14,141 bases of DNA from Lentisphaeria bacterium. GTDB taxonomy: Bacteria > Verrucomicrobiota > Lentisphaeria > Victivallales > UBA1829. The position numbers were made by a program, and so were the translations under genes. The notes beneath the pieces were generated by a model. It saw nothing but the letters and a program-made list of their open reading frames with translations, was not told the origin of the DNA and did not search any database. The stretch lies in the NCBI GenBank assembly GCA_017540385.1, contig JAFYBD010000205.1, positions 1-14,141 on the forward strand, read 5' to 3'. This document shows, one piece after another, positions 6,961 through 13,513 of this stretch; the first letter of the stretch is position 1; every line of letters begins with the position of its first letter.

Positions 6961-7857
6961 TTACACCTTCACATCCACGATTGCCCGGATTACGAAATAT
7001 CCGATGGTTTCCAGCGTCAGCATGACCCCGATGGCGCACCATCCGATCAGCGTCTGCACCATCGGCAGCATCAGGTCGTTGTTAATGGCGAACAGAAGCA
7101 CGAACGCCAGCAGGGGCGCCAGGGACATGGCGAGCGCTTCGAACCGGCCCTGCGCCGTCAGAGCCCTCAATTTCTGCTGGAACTCGATGCGCCCGCGGAT
7201 CGTCTGCGTGATGCGCTGGAGGACGTCCGCCAGGCTTCCGCCCGATTGCAGCGTCAGGCGGATCGACACGATCAGAAGCTGCAAATCCTCGCAGGGCAGA
7301 CGGTCGTACATGCGCTGAAGCGCATCCGGCAGTTCCACGCCGAGCCGGTATTCCCGCAGGACGATGTCCAGTTCTTCCTTGAGCGTCCCCTCGCTGCGCC
7401 GAGCAAAGACCTCCAGCGCCTGCGGCAGGGCCTGTCCGGCGCGGAGTCCGCTCGTCAGCCCCATGGAGAGGTCGAGGATGCTGCCTTCGAAATCGCTGGC
7501 GCGTTTCTTCACCTTGCGGGAATAATACAGGATCGGCAGCACGTATCCGAGGCCGAGGGCCAGCAGGCTGACCACGATCAGCACAGGGATCATGAACACC
7601 TTGCAGAACAGCAGGATCGCGACGATGAGCGCCATCAGGAGGGTGCCGATCGAAATCTGGATCTGAAGCAGGACCCGGGGAGCGACGAAATATCCGATGT
7701 CGTTGCGGTGTCCCCCGGCGGTCTTGTCCTTCACCTTGTGATCGTAATGCTCCATGCTGATCCCCTGGACCATTACGACCGAGAGGAAAATCAGCAGGAA
7801 GACCGCGGCGAAAACCAGCAGGTAGATGCCGATCTTTTGCAGGATTGAGATATCCAT
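6961..7857 (-). CDS. tadB: TadB-type inner-membrane platform protein (T2SS F family)
   Basis: A 298-residue partner of TadC in the inner-membrane assembly platform. Hydrophobic segments are at about 9-31, 65-86, 88-112, 243-258 and 266-292. The cytoplasmic F domain (about 118-240) shows LDLSMGLTSGLRAGQALPQA (128-147), then REYRLGVELPDAL (168-180), LLIVSIRLTLQSGGSLADVL (194-213) and RALTAQGRFEA (231-241); these are the hallmark blocks of TadB. It sits directly after the ATPase (six-base gap) with GAGG overlapping the ATPase stop, and the tadC start follows one base after its own stop. Order ATPase-tadB-tadC is the canonical Tad arrangement. Confidence 0.93.
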   Translation of the reverse strand: MDISILQKIGIYLLVFAAVFLLIFLSVVMVQGISMEHYDHKVKDKTAGGHRNDIGYFVAPRVLLQIQISIGTLLMALIVAILLFCKVFMIPVLIVVSLLALGLGYVLPILYYSRKVKKRASDFEGSILDLSMGLTSGLRAGQALPQALEVFARRSEGTLKEELDIVLREYRLGVELPDALQRMYDRLPCEDLQLLIVSIRLTLQSGGSLADVLQRITQTIRGRIEFQQKLRALTAQGRFEALAMSLAPLLAFVLLFAINNDLMLPMVQTLIGWCAIGVMLTLETIGYFVIRAIVDVKV

Positions 7858-7863
7858 GGCGCC

Positions 7864-9564
7864 TCAGCTCTCCGGTACGAATACCGACATATCCAGCTGC
7901 AGGTCGCCGGACTGCCGAAGTTCATCGATGAAACGCGGGATGTTGCCGGTCGCCGTATGGTGACCGATGACGTGGAAATTCTCGTCGAACCCTTCCTGCT
8001 CGAAGGTGAAGATGTCCTGCATCAGGATGATGCCGTTTTCGCGGCCGGTGACCTCGCTGATCTTCACGATCTTGCGCGAGCCGTCCGGCAGGCGGGTCTG
8101 CTGGACGATCAGGTGGATCGCCGAGGATATCTGTTCGCGGATCGCGGTGGACGGCAGCTCGAATCCGGCCATCATGACCATGTTTTCGAGGCGGGACAGC
8201 GCGTCGCGCGGCGTGTTCGCGTGACAGGTCGTCATGGAGCCGTCGTGGCCGGTGTTCATCGCCTGAAGCATGTCAAGCGCCTCCGGGCCGCGGCACTCGC
8301 CGACGATGATCCGGTCGGGACGCATGCGGAGCGTATTGATGACCAGGTCGCGGATCGTGATCCGGCCCTGACCCTCGACGTTTGCGGGGCGCGCCTCCAG
8401 CCGGCAGAGGTTTTCGTGCGTCAGCTTCAGTTCCGCCGAGTCTTCGACCGTGATGACGCGTTCCTTTTCGGGGATGAACTGCGAAAGGATGTTCAGGAGC
8501 GTCGTCTTGCCGGAGCCCGTGCCGCCGGAGACCAGGATGTTTCTGCGGGCACGGACCGCTTCCTTCAGGAACAGCGTCATGGCGTGCGTCAGGCTTCCGA
8601 ATTTCTCCAGGTCCTCCGGGGTCAGCTTTTTCGACGGGAATTTGCGGATCGTGACCAGAGATCCGTCGAGCGCGAGCGGGGGAATGACCGCGTTCACGCG
8701 GGACCCGTCCTTGAGTCGGGCGTCCACCATCGGGGACGCCGCGTCGATATGGCGGCCCAGCGGCTCCACGATTCGCTGGATGATCGACTGCAGATGCGCT
8801 TCGCTGTGGAATTTGGACGGAGTGCGGTACTGCAGCCCTTTGCTTTCGATGAAAATGTGCTCCGGGCCGTTGATCATGATCTCGGAAATGGACGTGTCGC
8901 GCAAAAGAGGAGACAGCGGACCGAGGCCGATCAGGTTGTCCATCAGCGTCTGCCTGAGCAGGTCGATGTTCACGTCCGGGGGAATCTCGTGCCGGATTTC
9001 CCGGAGAATCTGATCCAGGGCGGACTCCACCTGCGGACGCATGGCCGCATCGGAAAGATTGTTCTGCGTCTCCTTGCCCACGTTCAGCAGTTCCAGCACG
9101 CGCGTCTGGACGCGTTTCGACAGCTGCAGCATGTTTTCCGTAAAAAGACTCTGCTGGTCCGCCTGAGCCGAGTACAGGGGAAGCGTGTGGCCCCCGGCTT
9201 CCGGCATCGCCTCCTGCAGCGGCACGGCTTGCTGCGCGGCAGTCTGCTGAGGCGAAACCGGTATGGCGCTTGAGGTGGCGGACGAACCCGGACTGACCTT
9301 GAATTCGAAATCGGCGATCGTCAGGATGTCGCCCGGGGCCAGCTCCGTTTTGTCCGTGACGCCGACGCCGTTTTTCTTCGTCCCGGCGTGACTGCCCAAA
9401 TCCCGGACGAACACCTTTCCGTCCTCCTCCGTGATTTCGGCGTGGCGGCGCGAAACGTGCTTGTCCGGGATCCGGATATCGGCGTCCTCCTGCCGTCCGA
9501 TGACCAGGCGGCAGCCGGACGGAAGAGCGATGGAGCGTTTTTCGTTTGTGAATATGAGTTTCAT
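7864..9564 (-). CDS. cpaF: FHA-domain / CpaF (TadA) secretion ATPase fusion
   Basis: A 566-residue cytoplasmic motor ATPase of the Tad system. The N-terminal FHA domain (about 1-92) has I-G-R24, S38-R-R-H41 and G57-S-H-A-G-T where the usual Asn of GSxNGT is Ala60. A Ser/Gln/Ala/Pro-rich linker spans about 93-140. The CpaF N-domain follows (about 150-300), then the RecA-like core: Walker A S346-G-G-T-G-S-G-K353-T-T, the Asp-box region TVEDSAEL (372-379), Walker B D417-R-I-I-V-G-E423 and the His box T445-T-C-H-A-N (445-450). All catalytic residues are present. FHA fusion to CpaF is a known variant and implies binding of a phosphorylated or FHA-interacting partner. Spacing is seven bases from the secretin stop and six to tadB. 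A second CpaF paralogue ends at base 333 on the other strand. Confidence 0.95.
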   Translation of the reverse strand: MKLIFTNEKRSIALPSGCRLVIGRQEDADIRIPDKHVSRRHAEITEEDGKVFVRDLGSHAGTKKNGVGVTDKTELAPGDILTIADFEFKVSPGSSATSSAIPVSPQQTAAQQAVPLQEAMPEAGGHTLPLYSAQADQQSLFTENMLQLSKRVQTRVLELLNVGKETQNNLSDAAMRPQVESALDQILREIRHEIPPDVNIDLLRQTLMDNLIGLGPLSPLLRDTSISEIMINGPEHIFIESKGLQYRTPSKFHSEAHLQSIIQRIVEPLGRHIDAASPMVDARLKDGSRVNAVIPPLALDGSLVTIRKFPSKKLTPEDLEKFGSLTHAMTLFLKEAVRARRNILVSGGTGSGKTTLLNILSQFIPEKERVITVEDSAELKLTHENLCRLEARPANVEGQGRITIRDLVINTLRMRPDRIIVGECRGPEALDMLQAMNTGHDGSMTTCHANTPRDALSRLENMVMMAGFELPSTAIREQISSAIHLIVQQTRLPDGSRKIVKISEVTGRENGIILMQDIFTFEQEGFDENFHVIGHHTATGNIPRFIDELRQSGDLQLDMSVFVPES

Positions 9565-9571
9565 GGCCGTG

Positions 9572-11254
9572 TCACCACGTGAACATCCGCTGGAACCACG
9601 ATTTCCGTTCGTTTTCCTGAACTTCCTGATATTCCTCGTTGACCCGTTCGGAGACTTCCTGCTCCAGCGTGGCGTTCTCCTCGGACGGACGGGAGGACAT
9701 CTGCGTATCCTGATGCATCAGCTCGGGAGATACAAGGATGAGGATCTGATTTTCTTCGCCCTTATCCTCCGAGGAGGAGGCGAACCAGTTGATGATCGGG
9801 ATGTGCCGGAGGAACGCATAGCCGCTCGGGCCGCTTTGTGTGAACGTCAGTTCCTTCTGTCCGGCTATGATGGCGGTTTGTCCGAGCGGACATATCAAAG
9901 ACGTTTTCGTCTTGCTCTTGCTCTGGACATAGTCATCGTCGTCCCGGACCGGAGGCAGGCTCCGTTCCAGGTCGATGTCCAGCTTGACCGTGTTGTCCTC
10001 CTGAAGGAACGCCTGCGCCTTGTATTTCAGGCCGAACTCGATTTCCTTCATGTCGGCGGAATTCTCTCCGTACACCTTTACCTGGCGTGTGCCGCCGTTC
10101 TCAAAAGAGGATTCCCCGCCGTTGCTTGTAAGCGTGATGTGCCCGGCGTCGCGGAAATCGGAGACCCCGTTCTGCCCGAAGAACACCAACGATCCTTTCA
10201 GGTTCGTTTTGAGCGTAACCGAAGTACCCGCGTGCTGGCTGCCGTGGCTGTTGATCGCATCCATGGTGCCGCCGTACAGGGCCTTGAACCAGTTGACGAC
10301 GTCCCAGGTCAGGACCGTGCCGTCTGCCTGGGCGTTCCCGAAGCGTTCCAGCTGAGTCCGCTTCACGCCGACGAACACGACCCCGAGATCGATCTGGGCC
10401 GGGGCGATCTTCAAGTCGGTTTGAAGTGTGACGTTGTTGGCGTTCCAGTCCGGATTGAGCCAGCGCTGTGCGGAGAGAATGGACTGGACCGTCTGGACGC
10501 CCTGCTCGGAATACAGATAGCCCCGCACGGTCAGGACGGTCCCGGTCAGGTTCATGGTCAGTTTGCCGGGGTATTCGGGCCCGGACTTGTCTTCCACCGG
10601 GAATCCCGCATCCGCCAGCTGTTTTTTCAGATCGGAGACCAGTTTCGCGTCCGGGATGAAGGAGACGTAGTTGTCGCATCTGCCATCGTAGGACTGCATG
10701 ATCCGGCGGAAATAATCCCAATGGATGGGCTGCGTCACGATGCCGCGGAGGACCAGCCCGCCGTTGTACATTTGCAGCGTTATTTCGGGCAGCTCCTCGA
10801 GCAGACGGCTGAGTTCCTGATACGTCTGAAGCGTGGAGTTGTACACCGTGACATGATATTCCTTTTCGAGACCGCCCGCATGGACGATGATGACGGCCTG
10901 GCCGGGAGAGGAGCCGGAGATCTCGAACGTGCTACCGGAGACCCGTTCGATTTTAATGTTGGAGGAATCCGACTTGCAGGAGTCGATGGAGAACGGCACG
11001 CTCAGGACGCGTTTTTCTCCGACGGTGATGGAGACCTGCTCCTGCATGTCCTGATCGTCGGAGATTATCTGCCGGGTCAGAGCATCGGTGATCGCCTTCG
11101 CCAGATCGTCCTGGGACATTTGAGCCCCGCCCTGCTGGGCCTGCTGGGCGGGCTGGGCCGGGATAGCGGCCGGCTGCTGATTTGTCTGCGCCATGCCGGA
11201 AAGAGGCAGGATTGCGGTCGCCAGCAAAGAAATGGCTGTCTTCATTTTGTTCAT
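9572..11254 (-). CDS. cpaC: Tad secretin (CpaC/RcpA), outer-membrane channel
   Basis: A 560-residue outer-membrane secretin. A Sec signal peptide spans 1-22 (MNKMKT, hydrophobic core, SGMA before Q23). A Gln/Ala/Pro-rich low-complexity stretch covers 25-46. The pilus-assembly N-domain (about 70-138) has VGEKRVLSVP and the GxxGQAVIIV pattern, as in CpaC/RcpA. A BON-like ring region with Leu/Val alternation lies at about 140-270. The secretin core (about 280-512) ends in the family signature GYAFLRHIPIINWFASS (478-494) and ILILVSPELM (504-513). An additional charged, Glu-rich helical tail of nearly 50 residues follows, ending in RMFTW. The start at 11254 gives a complete signal peptide; a second ATG nine bases downstream (11245) is also possible. 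The gene lies 13 bp after cpaB, the usual order. No pilotin gene is seen nearby. Confidence 0.93.
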   Translation of the reverse strand: MNKMKTAISLLATAILPLSGMAQTNQQPAAIPAQPAQQAQQGGAQMSQDDLAKAITDALTRQIISDDQDMQEQVSITVGEKRVLSVPFSIDSCKSDSSNIKIERVSGSTFEISGSSPGQAVIIVHAGGLEKEYHVTVYNSTLQTYQELSRLLEELPEITLQMYNGGLVLRGIVTQPIHWDYFRRIMQSYDGRCDNYVSFIPDAKLVSDLKKQLADAGFPVEDKSGPEYPGKLTMNLTGTVLTVRGYLYSEQGVQTVQSILSAQRWLNPDWNANNVTLQTDLKIAPAQIDLGVVFVGVKRTQLERFGNAQADGTVLTWDVVNWFKALYGGTMDAINSHGSQHAGTSVTLKTNLKGSLVFFGQNGVSDFRDAGHITLTSNGGESSFENGGTRQVKVYGENSADMKEIEFGLKYKAQAFLQEDNTVKLDIDLERSLPPVRDDDDYVQSKSKTKTSLICPLGQTAIIAGQKELTFTQSGPSGYAFLRHIPIINWFASSSEDKGEENQILILVSPELMHQDTQMSSRPSEENATLEQEVSERVNEEYQEVQENERKSWFQRMFTW

Positions 11255-11267
11255 ACTTTACCGCCGT

Positions 11268-12086
11268 TCAGTTCGAGGGGTTTGCGTTTTCGTTCGGAAG
11301 GACTGTCGTATCCAGACCGGAACGCACGTTTTCGAATGTTTTCTTGTTCACGGAGCCGATCTCCATGCGGTTCCGCGCGGACGGATCGTTTCTCCTGCGG
11401 AGGATCGGATAGAGTTCCGCCTCCTGCTGGGCCGCCAGCAGGATCGTCGCCTGCCGGGGCGGCAGGGAGACATAGATCGTGGCGGTCGAGTTTCCGGATT
11501 CGCGGAAGAGACCGTTGTTGTTGTCAATGCCGATCACCTCGATGCAGGGGAAAAGGATTACGGTTTCGCGTTCCATCTGCACGTCCGCCTTCTCCGCCTC
11601 TTCCGGGTTTTCGAGCAGTTCCTCCGTTGACAGTTTCGGCTTGATGACCTCGGAGTGGGAATAGGCGGCGGCGATCGCGATTTCGTCCTGGGGCTTCAGC
11701 ATTTTCACGAGGGTCGGATCGGAGAACGTCACCGGGATCAGCCATTTGCCGGAAGCTACGCAGTCCGCGAGGGAAAGGTTCAGCTGAATATCCTCGAAAA
11801 GGATGTAGTTGCCGCGTTTGAGTGCGTGCGGAATCTTCTGACCATAGGTCAGGCTGACGCTCTCCCACAGGATCGCGGACTGGGGCACGGCCGATTCCGG
11901 CACGTTTTTGAACGAACACGCGCCCGGCAGCAGTTCCTCGCCCGCATCAAGGTCGCGGGCCGCGACCACGACGGACACCAGCGTTTCCTGATCCGAATTG
12001 TTGTTTTCGAGCAGGAAGTGGCTCACCACATAGACTGCCGCAAGTCCGAGAATGACGGCTACGATCAAAGGAATGACATTTTTCAT
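11268..12086 (-). CDS. cpaB: CpaB/RcpC-type Flp pilus assembly protein
   Basis: A 272-residue periplasmic, membrane-anchored assembly factor. A signal anchor occupies about 4-25. The SAF-like domain (about 36-72) shows VVVAARDLDAGEEL (39-52) and N61-V-P-E-S-A-V-P; SAF domains often bind carbohydrate or peptidoglycan, which is thought to help CpaB position the secretin. The RcpC/CpaB C-domain follows, with LIPVTFSD (116-123), MLKPQDEIAI (129-138), a charged insert (150-172), then ILFPCIEVIGID (177-188) and a second repeat IYVSLPPRQATILLAAQQEA (204-223). The C-terminal 40 residues are polar. The start ATG 12086 has GAGGT seven bases upstream and overlaps the stop of a small leader ORF as ATGA. 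It is the first recognisable gene of the operon. Confidence 0.92.
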   Translation of the reverse strand: MKNVIPLIVAVILGLAAVYVVSHFLLENNNSDQETLVSVVVAARDLDAGEELLPGACSFKNVPESAVPQSAILWESVSLTYGQKIPHALKRGNYILFEDIQLNLSLADCVASGKWLIPVTFSDPTLVKMLKPQDEIAIAAAYSHSEVIKPKLSTEELLENPEEAEKADVQMERETVILFPCIEVIGIDNNNGLFRESGNSTATIYVSLPPRQATILLAAQQEAELYPILRRRNDPSARNRMEIGSVNKKTFENVRSGLDTTVLPNENANPSN

Positions 12087-12265
12087 ATGGCTGACCTCGT
12101 TTCATCTGGTATTTGATATGTTTGATTCAAGCCGGACATGGGATTTTCGAGGGCGGACGACCGGATCGTCGGAACCTCATTCCCAAGGGCGGCCGACCGG
12201 ATTCCCGGGCCGCGCCCCGAACGGGCCGCATCGCCCGCAATCGTTTTGTTCTTCTTGCGTAACAT
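12083..12265 (-). CDS. Possible small leader ORF (60 aa) at head of the tad operon
   Basis: A 60-residue reading frame starting at ATG 12265 with AGGAGA eleven bases upstream and ending in TGA that overlaps the cpaB start as ATGA. It lies between the putative promoter and cpaB, so it would be the first cistron with a 5' leader of about 45 bases. The peptide is basic at the N-terminus (MLRKKNKT), has no membrane segment and contains two related octamers, IRSAALGN and IRSSALEN, at a 12-codon period. No family is recognised. The in-frame ATG at 12310 would lie at or before the predicted transcript start. Evidence for translation is position, ribosome site and stop/start overlap only; cpaB has its own good ribosome site, so this may instead be an untranslated leader. 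Moderate-to-low confidence. Confidence 0.4.
   Translation of the reverse strand: MLRKKNKTIAGDAARSGRGPGIRSAALGNEVPTIRSSALENPMSGLNQTYQIPDETRSAI
12143..12202 (-). repeat. Two imperfect 24-bp direct repeats, 36-bp period, in the operon leader
   Basis: Copies at 12143-12166 and 12179-12202 match at 20 of 24 bases and share GGTCGxCCGCCCT (minus strand). The 36-bp period equals 12 codons of the small leader ORF and encodes IRSAALGN / IRSSALEN. The right-hand copy in transcription order overlaps a short inverted repeat (GACGA / TCGTC, 12156-12170). They could be a coding duplication or paired operator-like sites. Confidence 0.6.
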
Positions 12266-12276
12266 TTGTGTTTTTT

Positions 12277-12282
12277 TCTCCT
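12277..12282 (-). promoter_or_regulatory. Ribosome binding site of the leader ORF
   Basis: AGGAGA on the minus strand, eleven bases before ATG 12265. It decides the 60-residue start over the upstream in-frame ATG at 12310, which has no such site. Confidence 0.5.
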
Positions 12283-12315
12283 GTTCGCAATGAATTTGTG
12301 CTATTGCCACAATAT

Positions 12316-12344
12316 AATATATATTTTCTTTCCCCTGTTTTCAA
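12316..12344 (-). promoter_or_regulatory. Putative sigma70-like promoter of the tad operon
   Basis: The -35 box TTGAAA (12339-12344) and -10 box TATATT (12316-12321) are separated by exactly 17 bases on the minus strand; a shifted -10 TATTAT gives 19. An A/T tract with TTCGAAAAAAA lies 12 bases upstream of the -35 box, resembling an UP element. Transcription would start near 12309, about 45 bases before the leader ORF and 220 before cpaB. It lies within a strikingly AT-rich patch in otherwise GC-rich DNA. Confidence 0.6.
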
Positions 12345-12615
12345 CCCGTTCGTGTATTTTTTTCGAAAATATCATTCAGGAGTACCCGGCTGTTTGGGGG
12401 AATCCGGGAATCCGGGAATCTTGATGCGAAAAGCCACCGAAAATCAATTTTGCGAGGTACCTCCGGTGAAAGATCGAGTTCCGGGGCGCACAAAAAAAAC
12501 CGGCGGCTGCTGCAGGTTTGAGCCCCATTCCAATCGCTGATTTCATCTGTGCTCGAGAAAGCATAGAACAGGCCGCTTTTCTGTTACGAAGGCGATCTTC
12601 TCATTTTCCCGGGGC
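12345..12615. other. Non-coding spacer between frr terminator and tad promoter
   Basis: No convincing gene on either strand; open frames here lack ribosome sites and protein-like composition. It holds the A/T tract upstream of the tad promoter (12355-12372), an 8-bp tandem repeat (12398-12420), and a perfect 10-bp palindrome GAGGTACCTC (12454-12463). An A8 run at 12492-12499 (U-run on the minus strand) follows GC-rich sequence but does not form a clear hairpin. The spacer is a plausible site for upstream regulation of the tad operon, without direct proof. Confidence 0.6.
12398..12420. repeat. 8-bp tandem repeat, about 2.9 copies
   Basis: GGGAATCC is repeated head to tail at 12398-12405 and 12406-12413, followed by a seven-base partial copy at 12414-12420. 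The 10-mer GGGAATCCGG also occurs once in opposite orientation inside the leader ORF (about 12197-12206). Confidence 0.7.
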
Positions 12616-12652
12616 AAAAAGAACCGTCCGCGGCCGAAGGGACCACGGACGG
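12616..12652 (-). terminator. Rho-independent terminator of frr
   Basis: On the minus strand CCGTCCGTGG and CCGCGGACGG (12624-12652) pair over ten positions with one G-T pair around a nine-base loop, followed directly by TTCTTTTT. The stem begins 60 bases after the frr stop, and separates frr from the tad operon. Confidence 0.8.
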
Positions 12653-12712
12653 GAGAAAACAATCGAACGGGAGAAAGGATGTACCCGCGGATGAAGCGGG
12701 CGAATATGGCCG

Positions 12713-13276
12713 TCAGACGGTCATGATCTCCTTTTCCTTCTCGGCGCAAACGGACTCGAGGCTCTTGATGTACTCGTCGGTGAGCTTCTGGATCTTGTCC
12801 AGCAGTTCCTTGAGTTCGTCCTCGTTGATGACGGAATCCTTCTCCATCTTCTTGGCGGCTTCGTTGCCGTCGCGGCGGATATTGCGCACGGCGACCTTGC
12901 CCTCTTCGCAGCGGGCCTTCACCTGCTTGCTGAGCTGCTGGCGGCGTTCGCCGCTGAGGGGCGGGATGGGGAGTCGGATGATCTTGCCATCGTTGAGGGG
13001 CGTGATGCCGAGGTTGGAGGCGATGATGGCCTTTTCGATCTTCGCGAGGGCGGACTTGTCCCACGGCTGGATGGCGATGGTGCGCGGATCGGGCGTGGAG
13101 ATGCCTGCGACGTCGCGGAGTTTGGTCTGCGCGCCGTAATAGTCGATGGTGATGGGATCGACCAGCGCGGTGGAGGCTTTTCCGGTCCGGATGGCGGAGA
13201 AATCGTGCTTCATGGAGTCTTCGGACTTCATCATGCGCTCTTCAAGTTCGTCAAGCAAATCGCTCATTTCGCTCAT
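12713..13276 (-). CDS. frr: Ribosome recycling factor
   Basis: A 187-residue cytosolic protein, the normal length of RRF (about 185). With EF-G it splits the post-termination ribosome into subunits. Family blocks seen in order: MKHDFSAIRTGKAS (23-36, where L/F-xxIRTGRA is typical), YYGAQTKLRDVAGIS (46-60), RTIAIQPWDKSAL (65-77), AIIASNLGITPLNDGKIIRL (83-102) and a long C-terminal helix with RDGNEAAKKMEKDS and EDELKELLDKIQKLTDEYI. The start at 13276 is fixed by AAGGAG eight bases upstream; a second Met three codons later is less well spaced. It has its own promoter and terminator. In many bacteria frr follows pyrH or tsf; neither is visible here, so it seems to be transcribed alone. Confidence 0.98.
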   Translation of the reverse strand: MSEMSDLLDELEERMMKSEDSMKHDFSAIRTGKASTALVDPITIDYYGAQTKLRDVAGISTPDPRTIAIQPWDKSALAKIEKAIIASNLGITPLNDGKIIRLPIPPLSGERRQQLSKQVKARCEEGKVAVRNIRRDGNEAAKKMEKDSVINEDELKELLDKIQKLTDEYIKSLESVCAEKEKEIMTV

Positions 13277-13364
13277 TTGGAATACTCCTTCCAGTCAAAG
13301 TGTTCAGGTTCGCGTCGGCGGTTGGAGTCCGCCGGGACGCCGCGGATTGTGCGTTGTTTGGAAC

Positions 13365-13392
13365 ACTATACTATTCTTTTCGAAATAATCAA
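13365..13392 (-). promoter_or_regulatory. Putative sigma70-like promoter of frr
   Basis: The -35 TTGATT (13387-13392) and -10 TATAGT (13365-13370) are separated by 16 bases on the minus strand. TTCGAAAAAAA (13406-13416) lies 13 bases upstream of the -35, as at the tad promoter. The start would fall near 13358, giving an 80-base leader. Confidence 0.6.
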
Positions 13393-13446
13393 CCTCGAAA
13401 ACGCTTTTTTTTCGAATTTTTCGCGCCGCGAAGACCGCGGGGGCAT

Positions 13447-13478
13447 AAAAAAAACCGCCCCGGGGTGAACCGGAGCGG
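13447..13478 (-). terminator. Rho-independent terminator of the esterase gene
   Basis: On the minus strand CCGCTCCGG and CCGGGGCGG (13455-13478) form a nine-pair stem with one G-T pair and a six-base loop, followed by a run of eight T. It lies 35 bases after the esterase stop. Confidence 0.9.
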
Positions 13479-13513
13479 GAGATGTCGTACAGGACTGAAC
13501 CTGAAAACGGGGC

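Noticed and set aside
5007..7025. Long plus-strand open frame opposite the FHA-like gene and tadC
   Set aside because: It spans two well-supported genes and their junction, is rich in Arg/His/Glu with no recognisable motif, and is an antisense artefact of GC-rich codon use.
7957..9273. Plus-strand open frame opposite cpaF
   Set aside because: The opposite strand encodes intact Walker A, Walker B and His-box motifs; this frame is Asp/Arg/Val-rich and featureless.
9431..11644. Plus-strand open frame of over 700 codons across the cpaF, secretin and cpaB region
   Set aside because: It crosses three convincing minus-strand genes and their start/stop junctions and has no protein-family signature.
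12485..12530. Possible second minus-strand terminator before the U-run at 12492-12499
   Set aside because: The sequence before the U-run is GC-rich but gives only a weak, mismatched stem; the terminator at 12616-12652 already serves frr.
12376..12564. Small minus-strand open frame in the spacer before the tad promoter
   Set aside because: No ribosome site, no promoter, and protein composition without domain or membrane features; it covers the 8-bp tandem repeat.
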